DNA of 64,000 nt from Noviherbaspirillum aridicola (GCF_019656455.1 NZ_BPMK01000005.1:194743-258742); one strand, 5' to 3'. Positions 47,623 to 59,256 are shown, counted from the first letter of the stretch. Notes: generated by a model not told the origin, from the sequence alone. Program-made: numbers and translations.

Positions 47623-48228
47623 TTGTTCGCCATCATCCAAGCCGCCGGCTGGCCGATCTGGCCGCTGCTGATTGCATCCGTCATCGGCCTGGCCTTGATC
47701 ATCGAGCGGCTATTGTACCTGCGCCGTTCCCGCATCCTGCCGCCCAACCTGCTCGACGAAGTGATCCGCGTCTACCACAACGGCAAGATCGGTCCGGAGG
47801 TGGTGAAGAACCTCGAGCAGAATTCGCCGCTCGGCCGCGTGCTCGCCGCCGGCCTGCGCAGCGTCAATGCGCCGCGCGACGTCATGAAGGAGTCGATCGA
47901 GGAAGCCGGCCGCGGCACCGCCCACGAACTCGAGCGCTTCCTGACCACCCTCGGCACCATCGCCACCCTGGCGCCGCTGATGGGCCTGTTCGGCACCGTG
48001 GTCGGCATGATCGAGATCTTCGGCTCGCAGAACGCCTCCGGCACCAATCCGGCCCAGCTGGCGCACGGCATCTCGATCGCGCTGTACAACACCGGCTTCG
48101 GCCTCGCCATCGCCATGCCGGCGCTCGTCTTCTACCGCCACTTCCGCGCGCTGGTCGACACCTTCATCGTCGACATGGAGCAGCAGGCGGTGCGCTTCGT
48201 CGATACCGTGCACGGCAACCGCAAGTAA
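47623..48228 (+). CDS. exbB: ExbB/TolQ-family proton channel protein
   Basis: 201 residues from TTG 47623, with AGGAG (47612-47616) six bases upstream; upstream codons in frame lack the family's start. Three transmembrane segments (~10-30, ~115-140, ~155-180) with the MotA/TolQ/ExbB core 'LGTIATLAPLMGLFGTVVGMIE' (split) and 'GISIALYNTGFGLAIAMPAL'. With ExbD it forms the inner-membrane proton channel that energises TonB-dependent transport. First gene of an operon running exbB-exbD-lpxK-trm112-kdsB. Confidence 0.94.
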   Translation: MFAIIQAAGWPIWPLLIASVIGLALIIERLLYLRRSRILPPNLLDEVIRVYHNGKIGPEVVKNLEQNSPLGRVLAAGLRSVNAPRDVMKESIEEAGRGTAHELERFLTTLGTIATLAPLMGLFGTVVGMIEIFGSQNASGTNPAQLAHGISIALYNTGFGLAIAMPALVFYRHFRALVDTFIVDMEQQAVRFVDTVHGNRK

Positions 48229-48238
48229 GGAATACCCG

Positions 48239-48664
48239 ATGGACTTTCGCAAAGGCAGCCGGCGCGAAGACCCGGACATCAACCTGATTCCGTTCATCGA
48301 TGTCTTGCTGGTGATCCTGATCTTCCTGATGGTGACCACCACCTACAGCAAGTTCACGGCGCTGCAGATCACGCTCCCCACCGCCGACGCGGAAAAGGCA
48401 ATGGAGCAGCCGGCCGAAATCAACGTCGCCGTCGACGCCCAGGGCCGTTATGCGCTCGACAACCGCCAGGTGGCCGCACGCGATGCCGCGGCGCTGGCGG
48501 ATGAACTCAGGTCCGCGGTAGGCAGCCGCGGCAAGGACCCGGTCGTCATCATCAACGCCGATGCCATGGCGGCCCACCAGTCCGTGATCAACGTGCTGGA
48601 AGCGGCACGCCTGGCCGGACTCGATAAAGTCACCTTCGCCGCCCAGACCAGCGGCAAGAAATGA
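48239..48664 (+). CDS. exbD: ExbD/TolR-family biopolymer transport protein
   Basis: 141 residues. Single N-terminal transmembrane helix with the essential Asp in '[19 protein letters not shown]' (Asp ~25), then a periplasmic domain ending in '[14 protein letters not shown]'. Partner of ExbB. Ten bp after exbB; its stop overlaps the lpxK start (ATGA). Confidence 0.95.
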   Translation: MDFRKGSRREDPDINLIPFIDVLLVILIFLMVTTTYSKFTALQITLPTADAEKAMEQPAEINVAVDAQGRYALDNRQVAARDAAALADELRSAVGSRGKDPVVIINADAMAAHQSVINVLEAARLAGLDKVTFAAQTSGKK

Positions 48665-49692
48665 CGGGACCCGCCGAGCAGGGCGGCGCGGAGCGGCGGC
48701 TGGTGCGCGCCTGGCAGCGCCGCGGTCCGCTTGCCTGCGTGCTGTGGCCGCTGTCGCTGCTGTTCGGGCTGCTTGCCGGCCTGCGCCGCGCCGGCTATCG
48801 CGCCGGACTGTTTGCTTCCGAAACCCTGCCGGTGCCGGTCGTGGTGGTCGGCAACATCTTCGTCGGCGGTACCGGCAAGACGCCGTTCACCATCTGGCTG
48901 GTCGAGCAGTTGCGGCAGGCCGGCTTTCATCCCGGCGTCATCTCGCGCGGCTACGGCGCGCAACGCGAACTTCCCCTCTCGGTCGGCGCGGCAAGCTCGA
49001 CCGCGCAGACCGGCGACGAGCCTGCCCTGATTGCGCGACGCACCGGCTGCCCCGTCGTCGTGTGCCGCGACCGCGTGGCCGCCGCGCGCGCGCTGCTGGC
49101 CGAACATCCCGGCGTCGACCTCATCATTTCCGACGACGGCCTGCAGCACTACCGGCTCGGGCGGGACGTGGAGGTGGTGCTGTGCGACGCGCGCGGCAAC
49201 GGCAACGGCTGGTTGCTGCCCGCCGGCCCGCTGCGGGAGCCCGCCTCGCGCCGGCGCGACTTCACCGTCGTCAACGGAACCGCGATCCCCCCGGGAATTC
49301 CCGGCGGCGCCTGGCTGATGCGACTCGTCGCCGGCGAAGCTTACGCGCTGTCCGCGCCGGCCAGCCGGCTGCCGCTGCCGTCATTCGCCGGCAGGAAAAT
49401 CGCCGCCGCCGCCGGCATCGGCAATCCGTCGCGCTTCTTCGCGATGCTGCGCGGCGCCGGACTCGATCCTGCCGAGCTGCCGCTGCCCGACCACCACGAC
49501 TTCCGCGACAATCCTTTTTCCGCCATCGGCGCCGAGATCATCCTGATCACCGAGAAGGATGCAGTAAAATGCAGCCAAATTGATACGATCCGGAACGACC
49601 CCCGCATCTGGGTGGTGCCGGTGACCGCCAGCGTCGACCCGGCGCTCGCGCAACGAATAACGGAGAAATGTCGTGGACGCCCGACTGCTTGA
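48661..49692 (+). CDS. lpxK: Tetraacyldisaccharide 4'-kinase
   Basis: 343 residues. N-terminal membrane-associated helix (~25-45), then '[15 protein letters not shown]' with the P-loop (~60-70), '[10 protein letters not shown]', '[19 protein letters not shown]' (given from '[11 protein letters not shown]'), and 'ITEKDAVKC'. It phosphorylates the 4'-position of lipid A disaccharide at the inner membrane. Overlaps exbD by 4 bp and the Trm112-like gene by 20 bp, indicating translational coupling. Confidence 0.96.
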   Translation: MTGPAEQGGAERRLVRAWQRRGPLACVLWPLSLLFGLLAGLRRAGYRAGLFASETLPVPVVVVGNIFVGGTGKTPFTIWLVEQLRQAGFHPGVISRGYGAQRELPLSVGAASSTAQTGDEPALIARRTGCPVVVCRDRVAAARALLAEHPGVDLIISDDGLQHYRLGRDVEVVLCDARGNGNGWLLPAGPLREPASRRRDFTVVNGTAIPPGIPGGAWLMRLVAGEAYALSAPASRLPLPSFAGRKIAAAAGIGNPSRFFAMLRGAGLDPAELPLPDHHDFRDNPFSAIGAEIILITEKDAVKCSQIDTIRNDPRIWVVPVTASVDPALAQRITEKCRGRPTA

Positions 49693-49867
49693 TATCCTGG
49701 TTTGCCCGCTCTGCAAGGGGCCGCTCGACTACGACAAGGCCGCGCAGGAACTGATCTGCAACGGCGACCGGCTGGCCTACCCGATACGCGACGGCATCCC
49801 GATCATGTGGGCCGACGAAGCCCGCGACCTCAATGCCGCCGCCGAAGGCACGCCCGCAACCCCGTAA
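49673..49867 (+). CDS. Trm112/YcaR-family small protein
   Basis: 64 residues. '[18 protein letters not shown]' with one CxxC, '[20 protein letters not shown]' as in all YcaR/Trm112-like proteins. Start GTG 49673 with GGAG seven bases upstream, inside the lpxK 3' end; ATG 49668 is out of frame. Conserved between lpxK and kdsB in many proteobacteria; the function in bacteria is not settled (an activator-like adaptor in eukaryotes). Confidence 0.93.
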   Translation: MDARLLDILVCPLCKGPLDYDKAAQELICNGDRLAYPIRDGIPIMWADEARDLNAAAEGTPATP

Positions 49868-49920
49868 GCAACAGAGCAACAAGCAACGAAGGGGTGGCGC
49901 CGACCACCCTGTCCGAAACC

Positions 49921-50694
49921 ATGTCCTTCACCGTCATCATCCCGGCGCGCCTGGCGTCGACCCGGCTGCCGAACAAGCCGCTGGCCGATATCGCCGGCAA
50001 GCCGATGGTCGTCCGTGTCGCGGAACGCGCCGCGCTTTCCGGCGCCGCCTCGGTCGCTGTCGCCACCGATCATCCCGACATCGTCGCCGCCTGCCGGTCC
50101 CACGGCATTGCGGTGCACATGACCCGTGCCGACCATCCTTCCGGCACCGATCGCATCGCCGAAGTGGCCGCCGCCATGTCCTTGCCGGCAGACGCGGTCA
50201 TCGTCAACGTGCAGGGTGACGAGCCCCTGATCGATCCCGCGCTGATCGCCGCGGTCGCGGCCCGCATCGACGCCGGCGTGCCGATGGCGACCGCCGCCCA
50301 TCCGATCGACACCGCCGCCGACGCATTCAATCCCAATGTCGTGAAGGTCGTGCTGGACAAGGCCGGCCGCGCGCTGTACTTCTCGCGCGCGACCATCCCC
50401 TGGCACCGCGACGGCTTTGCCGCCAGCCGCGAGCAGCTGCCGCCGGCCTACCAGCCGCTGCGGCACATCGGGCTCTACGGCTTCCGCAATGACTTCCTGC
50501 AAGCCTATCCCCGGATGCCAGTCTCACCGCTGGAACAGGTCGAGGCGCTGGAGCAGCTGCGCGTGCTGTGGCACGGCCACCCGATCGCCGTCCATGTCAC
50601 GGAAAGCGCGCCCGCGGCCGGGGTGGATACGCCGGAAGACCTCGAGCGGGTACGCGGTATCTTCGGTCAAGAAATCGGCGGGAAATCGGCCTGA
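49921..50694 (+). CDS. kdsB: 3-deoxy-manno-octulosonate cytidylyltransferase
   Basis: 257 residues from ATG 49921. '[20 protein letters not shown]' (nucleotide-binding start), '[12 protein letters not shown]', '[13 protein letters not shown]', '[10 protein letters not shown]', '[12 protein letters not shown]' and '[14 protein letters not shown]' are standard KdsB motifs. It makes CMP-Kdo for lipopolysaccharide inner core. Together with lpxK it marks this operon as a lipid A/Kdo module. Confidence 0.97.
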   Translation: MSFTVIIPARLASTRLPNKPLADIAGKPMVVRVAERAALSGAASVAVATDHPDIVAACRSHGIAVHMTRADHPSGTDRIAEVAAAMSLPADAVIVNVQGDEPLIDPALIAAVAARIDAGVPMATAAHPIDTAADAFNPNVVKVVLDKAGRALYFSRATIPWHRDGFAASREQLPPAYQPLRHIGLYGFRNDFLQAYPRMPVSPLEQVEALEQLRVLWHGHPIAVHVTESAPAAGVDTPEDLERVRGIFGQEIGGKSA

Positions 50695-50805
50695 ATCGAC
50701 GAAGCGCGCGGATTCTGTGGTAAGTTTCATGCAATGTTAGCGTGATACAAAGCAGGTCTTCAGGGCAAACGCCCGGCTACAAAAGAATTTAAAACCAAAG
50801 TCTAG

Positions 50806-51471
<666 letters not shown>

Positions 51472-51476
51472 AACGG

Positions 51477-51502
51477 AAAGCGGACCGAGGGTCCGCTTTT
51501 TT
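51477..51502 (+). terminator. Intrinsic terminator of adk
   Basis: 10-bp stem (AAAGCGGACC/GGTCCGCTTT), GAG loop, T-run of six, directly after the adk stop. Confidence 0.93.
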
Positions 51503-51703
51503 GTTTGTTGCGGGCCGGGCAGCGACAGACTGCCGCACGATGGCTTCAGGTCGTGACGAAAAAGTGTTGCAGTGCGTAGCAGAGGGGAGCGTGCTCCCCG
51601 GAGGACGGCGACGGCATAGACTTGACCGGAGCAAGGCATGCCACCGGCGCCCTCCATAACGCGTTGGTTTCAACTTTGTCGTGAACAACATGGAGGAGTC
51701 GAT

Positions 51704-53839
<2,136 letters not shown>

Positions 53840-53856
53840 GCGCAACCCGGCCGGAA

Positions 53857-53883
53857 GGGGGCAGCCGAGGCTGCCCCTTTGCT
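53857..53883 (+). terminator. Probable terminator of hppA
   Basis: GGGGCAGCC-GA-GGCTGCCCC stem followed by an interrupted T-run (TTTGCTTT), starting 18 bp after the stop. Confidence 0.7.
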
Positions 53884-53920
53884 TTGGGGGTGCCAGTGGC
53901 TACAATGGGCTGGATTTACG

Positions 53921-53936
53921 TTTACGTTAACGTCAC
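53921..53936. promoter_or_regulatory. LiuR-like operator before the SDR gene
   Basis: TTTACGTTAACGTCAC, close to the palindromic box of MerR-type LiuR regulators of branched-chain/fatty-acid degradation (about TTTACGTTAACGTAAA as I recall it). A further ATTTACG half-site lies just upstream (53914-53920). 16 bp before the start codon. Confidence 0.5.
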
Positions 53937-53951
53937 ATAAGAGAGGAGCCC

Positions 53952-54710
53952 ATGCAGATTCAGAACAATGTCTTCGTGATCACCGGCGGCGCGTCCGGCC
54001 TTGGCGCGGCAACCGCGCGCATGATCGTCGACAACGGCGGCAAGGTGGTGCTGGCCGACGTGCAGGTGGAGGCCGGCGAGAAGCTCGCGGCCGAGCTGGG
54101 CGGCAAGTTCGTCAAGTGCGACGTCACCTCCGAGGCCGACGGCCGCGCGGTCGCCGAGGCCGCCGCTGCCATGGGCACGGTGCGCGGCCTGATCAACTGC
54201 GCCGGCGTGGCGCCCGCGGTCAAGACGGTCGGCAAGGACGGTCCGCATCCGCTCGACGTGTTCCAGCGCGTGGTCAACATCAACCTGGTCGGCACCTTCA
54301 ACATGGCGCGCCTGCTCGCCGATGCGATGTCCAAGACCGAGCCGAACGAATCCGGCGAGCGCGGCGTGATCATCAACACCGCGTCGGTTGCCGCCTTCGA
54401 CGGCCAGATCGGCCAGGCCGCCTATGGCGCATCCAAGGCGGCCGTGGTCGGCCTCACCTTGCCGATGGCGCGCGACCTCTCGCGCAACGGCATCAGGGTG
54501 ATGACCATTGCCCCCGGCATCTTCGAAACGCCCATGCTGCTCGGCATGCCGCAGGAAGTCCAGGATTCGCTCGGCCGCATGGTGCCGTTCCCGCCGCGCC
54601 TCGGCAAGCCGGCGGAGTACGCGCAGCTCGCCAGGAGCATCATCGAAAACGTCATGCTCAACGGCGAGACCATCCGTCTCGACGGCGCCATCCGCATGCA
54701 GCCGAAGTAA
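53952..54710 (+). CDS. SDR-type 3-hydroxyacyl-CoA dehydrogenase (HSD17B10-like)
   Basis: 252 residues. '[17 protein letters not shown]' (cofactor), Asp in 'VVLADVQ' (NAD-specific), '[11 protein letters not shown]', Ser in '[16 protein letters not shown]', 'YGASKAAV', and '[20 protein letters not shown]'. This set is characteristic of type 2 3-hydroxyacyl-CoA dehydrogenase / 3-hydroxy-2-methylbutyryl-CoA dehydrogenase of isoleucine and fatty-acid breakdown. GAGGAG precedes ATG 53952. A LiuR-like box directly upstream supports a branched-chain or fatty-acid degradation role. Confidence 0.9.
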   Translation: MQIQNNVFVITGGASGLGAATARMIVDNGGKVVLADVQVEAGEKLAAELGGKFVKCDVTSEADGRAVAEAAAAMGTVRGLINCAGVAPAVKTVGKDGPHPLDVFQRVVNINLVGTFNMARLLADAMSKTEPNESGERGVIINTASVAAFDGQIGQAAYGASKAAVVGLTLPMARDLSRNGIRVMTIAPGIFETPMLLGMPQEVQDSLGRMVPFPPRLGKPAEYAQLARSIIENVMLNGETIRLDGAIRMQPK

Positions 54711-54786
54711 GCAGACCGGACGAGCCCGCCGGCGCAGCGCAGGCTCCCGGCGGGACGTTGTCTTCCACTCCGCCCCTGGGGCATCC

Positions 54787-54911
54787 ATGACCAGAATCGT
54801 CTTCCTGTCGCCCTGCTGTCCCTGGCGCTTGCAGCCTGCGCCGCGCCACCGCCGCCGTCCGCCGGCAACCAGGCGCCGGAGCGCGCCACCGGCTATACCG
54901 AGAAGCAAGGC
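54787..54911 (+). other. Out-of-frame lipoprotein signal peptide of the gamma-glutamyltransferase gene
   Basis: ATG 54787 opens a frame (MTRIVFLS...) that soon becomes non-protein-like. One base out of step, in the frame of the downstream enzyme, the same DNA encodes 'ALLSLALAACAAPPPPSAGN', a textbook lipobox (Cys codon 54837-54839), but without a usable start codon. Adding one base near 54805-54812 would join the two into a complete lipoprotein signal. Confidence 0.6.
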
Positions 54912-56558
54912 GTGACGGCGAAGCGGTTCATGGTGGCGGCGGCCAACCCGTACGCCACCGAAGCCGGATACCGCATCCTGCAAGCCGGCGGCAGCGCGAT
55001 CGACGCCGCCATCGCGGTGCAGATGGTGCTGACGCTGGTCGAGCCTCAATCGTCGGGCATCGGCGGCGGTGCCTTCCTCCTGCATCATGACGGCCGGCAG
55101 GTCCAGGCTTACGACGGCCGCGAGACGGCGCCGTCCGCCGCCGATGAAAACCTGTTCCAGGCCGCCGGCAAGCCCATGAACTTTCATGAGGCGGTGGTCG
55201 GGGGCCGGTCGGTCGGCGCGCCCGGCGTGCTGCGCATGCTCGACATGGCGCACCGCGCACACGGCAGGCTGCCCTGGGCCACGCTGTTCGCGCCGGCCAT
55301 CCGCCTGGCCGAAGAGGGTTTCGAGGTCAGCCCCCGGCTGTCAGCCATGCTCGCCAGCGAGCAGTACCTCAGGCGCGATCCTGCCGCCGCCGCCTATTTC
55401 TACGATGGCCAGGGCAAGCCCTGGCCGGTCGGTCATCGGCTCAGGAATCCCGAACTCGCCGCCGTGCTGCGCGACATCGCGGCGGGCGGCGCCGATGCCT
55501 TCTACCTCGGTCAGATCGCCCGCGACATCGAAGCCAAGGTGCGCAGCCATCCCGCGAATCCCGGCCTCCTCACTGCCGCCGACATCGCGTCCTACCGTCC
55601 GCGGCTGCGCGAGGCGGTATGCACCGATTACCGGCGCTGGCAGGTTTGCGGCATGCCGCCGCCCTCGTCGGGCGGAATCGCTGTCGCGCAGATGCTCGGC
55701 ATTCTCGAAACACGGGACATGCCTGCGCTCGCGCCGGCCGGCGGCATGCCGGATGCGGAAGCGGTGCACCTTTTCTCCGAGGCCGGCCGGCTCGCCTATG
55801 CGGACCGCGGCCGGTATGTGGCGGACACCGACTTCGTTCCGCTGCCCGGCAATAGCGTGCTGCCGCTGGTCGACAAGAGTTATCTTTCCGGACGCGCAGC
55901 GCTGATCGGCGAGCGATCGATGGGGCCCGCCAAGCCGGGCATTCCGCGCGCGCGGGTGCTCGCGGGCGGCATCGATCAATCGCCCGAACTGCCCTCCACC
56001 TCACACATTTCCGTCGTCGACGCCCAAGGCAACGCGCTCTCGATGACAAGCTCGATCGAAGACGCCTTCGGCTCGCGCCAGATGGTGCGAGGCTTCCTGC
56101 TCAATAACCAGCTGACCGATTTCTCATTCGTTGCCAGCGACGCCGGCGGTCCGGTGGCGAACAGGGTGCAGGCAGGCAAGCGTCCGCGCAGTTCGATGGC
56201 GCCGACCCTCGTGTTCGACAGGGCGAGCCGCAAGCTGGTGCTGTCCACCGGTTCGCCTGGCGGATCGGCCATCATCAATTACGTCGCCAAGGTCCTGATC
56301 GGCACGCTCGACTGGGGTCTCGATGTGCAGCAGGCAATCAGCCTGCCCAACTTCGGCAGCCGCAACGGCCCCACCGAGCTGGAGCAGGGGCGCGTGGGCG
56401 ATGAACTCGCCGCCCGGCTCAGGGCCAGGGGACATGAAGTGCGGATGATGGAACAGACCTCGGGCCTGCAGGGCATCATGCGCATCGATGTGCGCGGCCA
56501 GGAGATGTGGTTCGGCGGCGCGGATCCGCGGCGCGAGGGCAACGTCCGCGGCGATTGA
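54912..56558 (+). CDS. ggt: Gamma-glutamyltransferase
   Basis: 548 residues if started at GTG 54912. The N-terminal 'AANPYATEAGYRILQAGGSA' and 'EPQSSGIGGGAFLL' with the substrate Arg in 'DGRETAP' belong to the large subunit. The autoprocessing site is 'LPSTSHISVVDAQGNALSMT': Thr before Ser-His (~362) is the nucleophile and first residue of the small subunit. 'NNQLTDFSF', 'RPRSSMAPTLVF' and 'STGSPGGSAIINY' complete the small subunit. GGT transfers or hydrolyses gamma-glutamyl groups from glutathione, normally in the periplasm. The natural N-terminus is a lipoprotein signal that is frameshifted in this sequence (54787-54911). If the shift is real, the enzyme would stay in the cytoplasm or not be made. 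Confidence 0.9.
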   Translation: MTAKRFMVAAANPYATEAGYRILQAGGSAIDAAIAVQMVLTLVEPQSSGIGGGAFLLHHDGRQVQAYDGRETAPSAADENLFQAAGKPMNFHEAVVGGRSVGAPGVLRMLDMAHRAHGRLPWATLFAPAIRLAEEGFEVSPRLSAMLASEQYLRRDPAAAAYFYDGQGKPWPVGHRLRNPELAAVLRDIAAGGADAFYLGQIARDIEAKVRSHPANPGLLTAADIASYRPRLREAVCTDYRRWQVCGMPPPSSGGIAVAQMLGILETRDMPALAPAGGMPDAEAVHLFSEAGRLAYADRGRYVADTDFVPLPGNSVLPLVDKSYLSGRAALIGERSMGPAKPGIPRARVLAGGIDQSPELPSTSHISVVDAQGNALSMTSSIEDAFGSRQMVRGFLLNNQLTDFSFVASDAGGPVANRVQAGKRPRSSMAPTLVFDRASRKLVLSTGSPGGSAIINYVAKVLIGTLDWGLDVQQAISLPNFGSRNGPTELEQGRVGDELAARLRARGHEVRMMEQTSGLQGIMRIDVRGQEMWFGGADPRREGNVRGD

Positions 56559-56604
56559 TCCGGCCGCTCTCCTCAAATCGCCCTGCGCCTGCTAATCTGC
56601 CGGC

Positions 56605-57807
56605 ATGGGAGACGGGGGCAAAACAGGATTGATCCTTACCGGAGGCGGCGCGCGGGCGGCTTACCAGGTCGGTGTGCTCGACGCCGTGTCGGCCATCCTG
56701 CGCGAGGCCCGGATCGGGTCGCGCTACGACATCATCTGCGGCACATCCGCCGGCGCGATCAACGCCACCGCGCTCGCCTGCCACGCCGATGATTTCGATG
56801 CCGGGCTGTGCAAGGTGCTCGGCGTCTGGGAAGAGATCCGGGCGGAGCAGGTCTATCGTGCGGACTCGCTCGGCGTGCTGCGATCCGGCGCGCGCTGGCT
56901 GTCGCTGCTGTCGTTCGGCTGGCTGCTGCGCCAGTGGAAAGCCAATCCGCCCAATTCCCTGCTCGACAATACGCCGCTGGTCACCTTGCTGCACCGGATG
57001 CTCGACCTGCCCCGCCTGGACGCGGCGCTGCGCACCGGCGCGCTGCATGCGCTTGCCGTGACCGCTTCCTCCTACACCAACGGCAGGCATATCACCTTCT
57101 TTCAGTCAGAGGCCGAGATCGAGCCCTGGTCGCGCTCGCAGCGCCTGTCGCTGCGCGCCCAGATCGGGATCGAACATCTGCTGGCCTCCTCGGCGATTCC
57201 GCTGATCTTTCCTGCCACGCCCCTCTACTGCGAAGGACGCAGGGAGTATTTCGGCGACGGCTCGATGCGTCAGCTGGCGCCGATCTCGCCCGCCATCCAC
57301 CTCGGCGCCGACCGCGTGCTGGTGATAGGCGCCGGCAGGCTGAGCGAGCCCGCCGCCGAAGTGACCGGCCAGGCGGGCTACCCGAGTCTTGCGCAGATCG
57401 GCGGCCATGCCATGTCCAGTATTTTCCTGGACAGCCTTGCGGTCGACATCGAGCGCATGCAGCGGGTGAACCAGACGGTCAAGCTGCTGACGCCCGAGCA
57501 GCGCAGGCAGACGCCGCTGCGGCCAATAGAAATGCTGGTGATCGCACCCTCCGAAAGGCTGGACGCGATCGCGACCCGGCATGTCGACGCGCTGCCGCGG
57601 CCTGTCAGGCTGCTGCTCGGCGCCATCGGCGCCACCGAGGCGCGCGGTTCCGCGCTGGCCTCGTACCTGTTGTTCGAGGGCGCCTACACCGGCGAGCTGA
57701 TCGCACTGGGGCGCAGGGATGCGCAAGCGCGCAAGGAAGACATTCTCGCGTTTTTCCAAAGCCATGCGGCCGCGCCGCAGGCGCCTGCGCTGATGGATTC
57801 CGGCTGA
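56605..57807 (+). CDS. Patatin-like phospholipase
   Basis: 400 residues. Oxyanion loop 'LTGGGARAAYQVGVL' (~10-24), nucleophile elbow 'GTSAGAIN' (Ser ~52), and the dyad Asp in 'FGDGSMRQLAP' (~220; DGS instead of the common DGG). C-terminal ~150 residues form a helical extension ('GGHAMSSIFLDSLAVDIERM'). Patatins hydrolyse acyl chains from phospholipids; this branch resembles the RssA/YlbK-like cytoplasmic or membrane-associated proteins. It follows ggt by 46 bp in the same direction. Confidence 0.9.
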   Translation: MGDGGKTGLILTGGGARAAYQVGVLDAVSAILREARIGSRYDIICGTSAGAINATALACHADDFDAGLCKVLGVWEEIRAEQVYRADSLGVLRSGARWLSLLSFGWLLRQWKANPPNSLLDNTPLVTLLHRMLDLPRLDAALRTGALHALAVTASSYTNGRHITFFQSEAEIEPWSRSQRLSLRAQIGIEHLLASSAIPLIFPATPLYCEGRREYFGDGSMRQLAPISPAIHLGADRVLVIGAGRLSEPAAEVTGQAGYPSLAQIGGHAMSSIFLDSLAVDIERMQRVNQTVKLLTPEQRRQTPLRPIEMLVIAPSERLDAIATRHVDALPRPVRLLLGAIGATEARGSALASYLLFEGAYTGELIALGRRDAQARKEDILAFFQSHAAAPQAPALMDSG

Positions 57808-57836
57808 GGCCATGGTCGGCGTCGTGGGAAAACCCG

Positions 57837-57865
57837 AAAAAAAACCCGGCATGGTGAATGCCGGG
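57837..57865 (-). terminator. Intrinsic terminator of the His-rich protein gene
   Basis: CCCGGCAT-N5-ATGCCGGG with eight T's following on the minus strand, 32 bp after the stop at 57897. Confidence 0.92.
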
Positions 57866-57896
57866 CTGAATGGAGACTGAGCTCTCGGGGATCAGG

Positions 57897-58247
57897 TCAA
57901 TAGCCGTAGCGGCCATGATGGCCGTGGCGGCCGTAATGGTGATCGTGACGGTGATGGTGATGTTTCCAGTGGTGACGATGACGCGGCCGCGGCGCCTCGA
58001 CGTAATAGTAGGGCTGTCCGTAGGTGACGACCGGGGCCGGCTGCACGTAGACGGGACGCGGGCGGACGTAGACGGGTTGCGGTTCGACATAAACGACGGG
58101 CGGCGGCGGCGTGTGGACATAGGCGCCCGCGTAGGGTGATCCGACCGTGACCGACCAGCTGACGTCGCCGGCGGCGGCGGCCGAAGCGGACAATGCGAGC
58201 GCCGTAGCGGCAGCGAGCCTGAGCATTGACGCGAAAACAGTTTTCAT
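57897..58247 (-). CDS. Small exported Pro/Tyr/Val-rich protein with His-rich C-terminus
   Basis: 116 residues from ATG 58247 with GAAAGGAG upstream. A clear signal peptide (cleavage likely after SAAAA) is followed by repeats of the type PVYVxPxP (~50-75) and a C-terminal stretch with about 16 His among ~30 residues, ending in GRYGY. No known enzyme motif. Proteins of this composition are common in betaproteobacterial periplasms. The His cluster suggests binding of a transition metal (Ni, Cu, Zn), which is inference. It has its own terminator and an isolated, convergent position relative to the patatin gene. Confidence 0.75.
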   Translation of the reverse strand: MKTVFASMLRLAAATALALSASAAAAGDVSWSVTVGSPYAGAYVHTPPPPVVYVEPQPVYVRPRPVYVQPAPVVTYGQPYYYVEAPRPRHRHHWKHHHHRHDHHYGRHGHHGRYGY

Positions 58248-58717
58248 AGGAATTCTCCTTTCAGTCCTTGTCGCCATTAAACGCGATACCGGTTGATTCC
58301 GGCTACTGGCCGGCAGCCTTCATAGCGTAAATTTTGCAAGCATTTGTAAGCACGCTCATTCGCGCCGGCGCATGGGCCGTGCCGGGTGTCACATCGGCCT
58401 TCGTCAGGGTTGCTTCCCGTTTTGCAACGCGCTACTCTAATGCCTTGCAGGGTTTGTTGTAATTAATACAACTTGGTGGCGGTTATCCATATGGATCGAC
58501 GCGCCCCAGGCTGCGACGAGCGGGCATCCAGTCCCAATGACGCGACTTCGCCAGCCAGGGCTTTTGCCATCATGCAAGCAGGGGTATTATCACGAATCCG
58601 CGTGACTCCCCGCTTTGCCGTGCCCGGTCAGCCCGTCATGCTTCAGACGAGGAACCGGCTCGCTCCGTTGAATACTTACATCGACGATCAACTTCACGCG
58701 CATCCAAGAGCACTCAA
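58248..58717. other. 470-bp gene-poor region before barstar
   Basis: No convincing gene; a frame of ~100 codons (58473-58781) has low-quality composition and overlaps barstar. Holds the upstream region of the His-rich gene, an AT-richer stretch and the palindrome at 58456-58472. Confidence 0.45.
58456..58472. promoter_or_regulatory. Operator-like palindrome
   Basis: GTTGTA-ATTAA-TACAAC: 6-bp arms, 5-nt AT-only centre. The spacing and T/A-rich arms resemble GntR/FCD-type operators. 246 bp upstream of the barstar start; no matching regulator in the window. Confidence 0.4.
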
Positions 58718-59176
58718 ATGCGATTCGAGCCTCCGCTTACCGAACATGTCGATTTCATCGCACGGGTCGAGGAAGACATGAGCTTGTTCAAGACCGTCCC
58801 GCCGAACGTGGTGCAGTCCATCCGGGCATTCCGGGTGCCCGAGCTCCAGGAAGAGGCGGCCCGCCTCGGCCAGCACTTCCTGTACGCCTACTGCGCCGAT
58901 GCCGCCACCCGTCAGCAGGTCCTGGGGTGCATCGCGGCCTCGTTCCAGTTTCCCAGGCAGTTCGGCAAGTCCCTCGACACGCTGGAGGATTGCCTGACGA
59001 TCCTGCCGCACAAGGCCGGCCCGCAACCCGGGTTCCTGATCGTCATCGAGCAATTGCCGAACACCCCGAAATTCGACAAGGAAGCCCGGGAAACCCTGCT
59101 TGACGTTTTCCGCGACGCGGCGGAATTCTGGGCCGACAGGAAAGTGGCGTTCCGCGTCTTCTATTCCTGTCAGTAG
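58718..59176 (+). CDS. Barstar-family (ribonuclease inhibitor-like) protein
   Basis: 152 residues. The C-terminal ~90 residues match barstar: 'FPRQFGKSLDTLEDCLTILP' (the barnase-binding helix, normally FP.YFGKNWDALWDCL) and a final strand 'KVAFRVFYSCQ'. Barstar binds and blocks small guanyl-specific RNases in the cytoplasm. Trp/Asn of the classic helix are replaced by Ser-Leu (GKSLDTL), which may alter the partner. The N-terminal ~55 residues ('MRFEPPLTEHVDFIARVEED') are extra. No barnase-type gene lies next to it. Confidence 0.8.
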   Translation: MRFEPPLTEHVDFIARVEEDMSLFKTVPPNVVQSIRAFRVPELQEEAARLGQHFLYAYCADAATRQQVLGCIAASFQFPRQFGKSLDTLEDCLTILPHKAGPQPGFLIVIEQLPNTPKFDKEARETLLDVFRDAAEFWADRKVAFRVFYSCQ

Positions 59177-59195
59177 TCGGCATCCATTCCCGCAG

Positions 59196-59217
59196 GCCGG
59201 CGTCGCGCCGGCTTTTT
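59196..59217 (+). terminator. Intrinsic terminator of barstar
   Basis: GCCGGCG-TCG-CGCCGGC followed by TTTTT, 20 bp after the stop. Confidence 0.88.
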
Positions 59218-59256
59218 CATTTAGGGCGCGGGGAGGGGTACGGTACAATTCGCGCC

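Noticed and set aside
51503..51703. Fluoride riboswitch ahead of hppA
   Set aside because: Pyrophosphatase genes sometimes carry one, but the conserved GATGG/GCCGCC-type core is not present; only unrelated hairpins are seen.
58473..58781. Possible 102-codon gene before barstar
   Set aside because: Overlaps the barstar start in another frame, no ribosome-binding site and no family resemblance.
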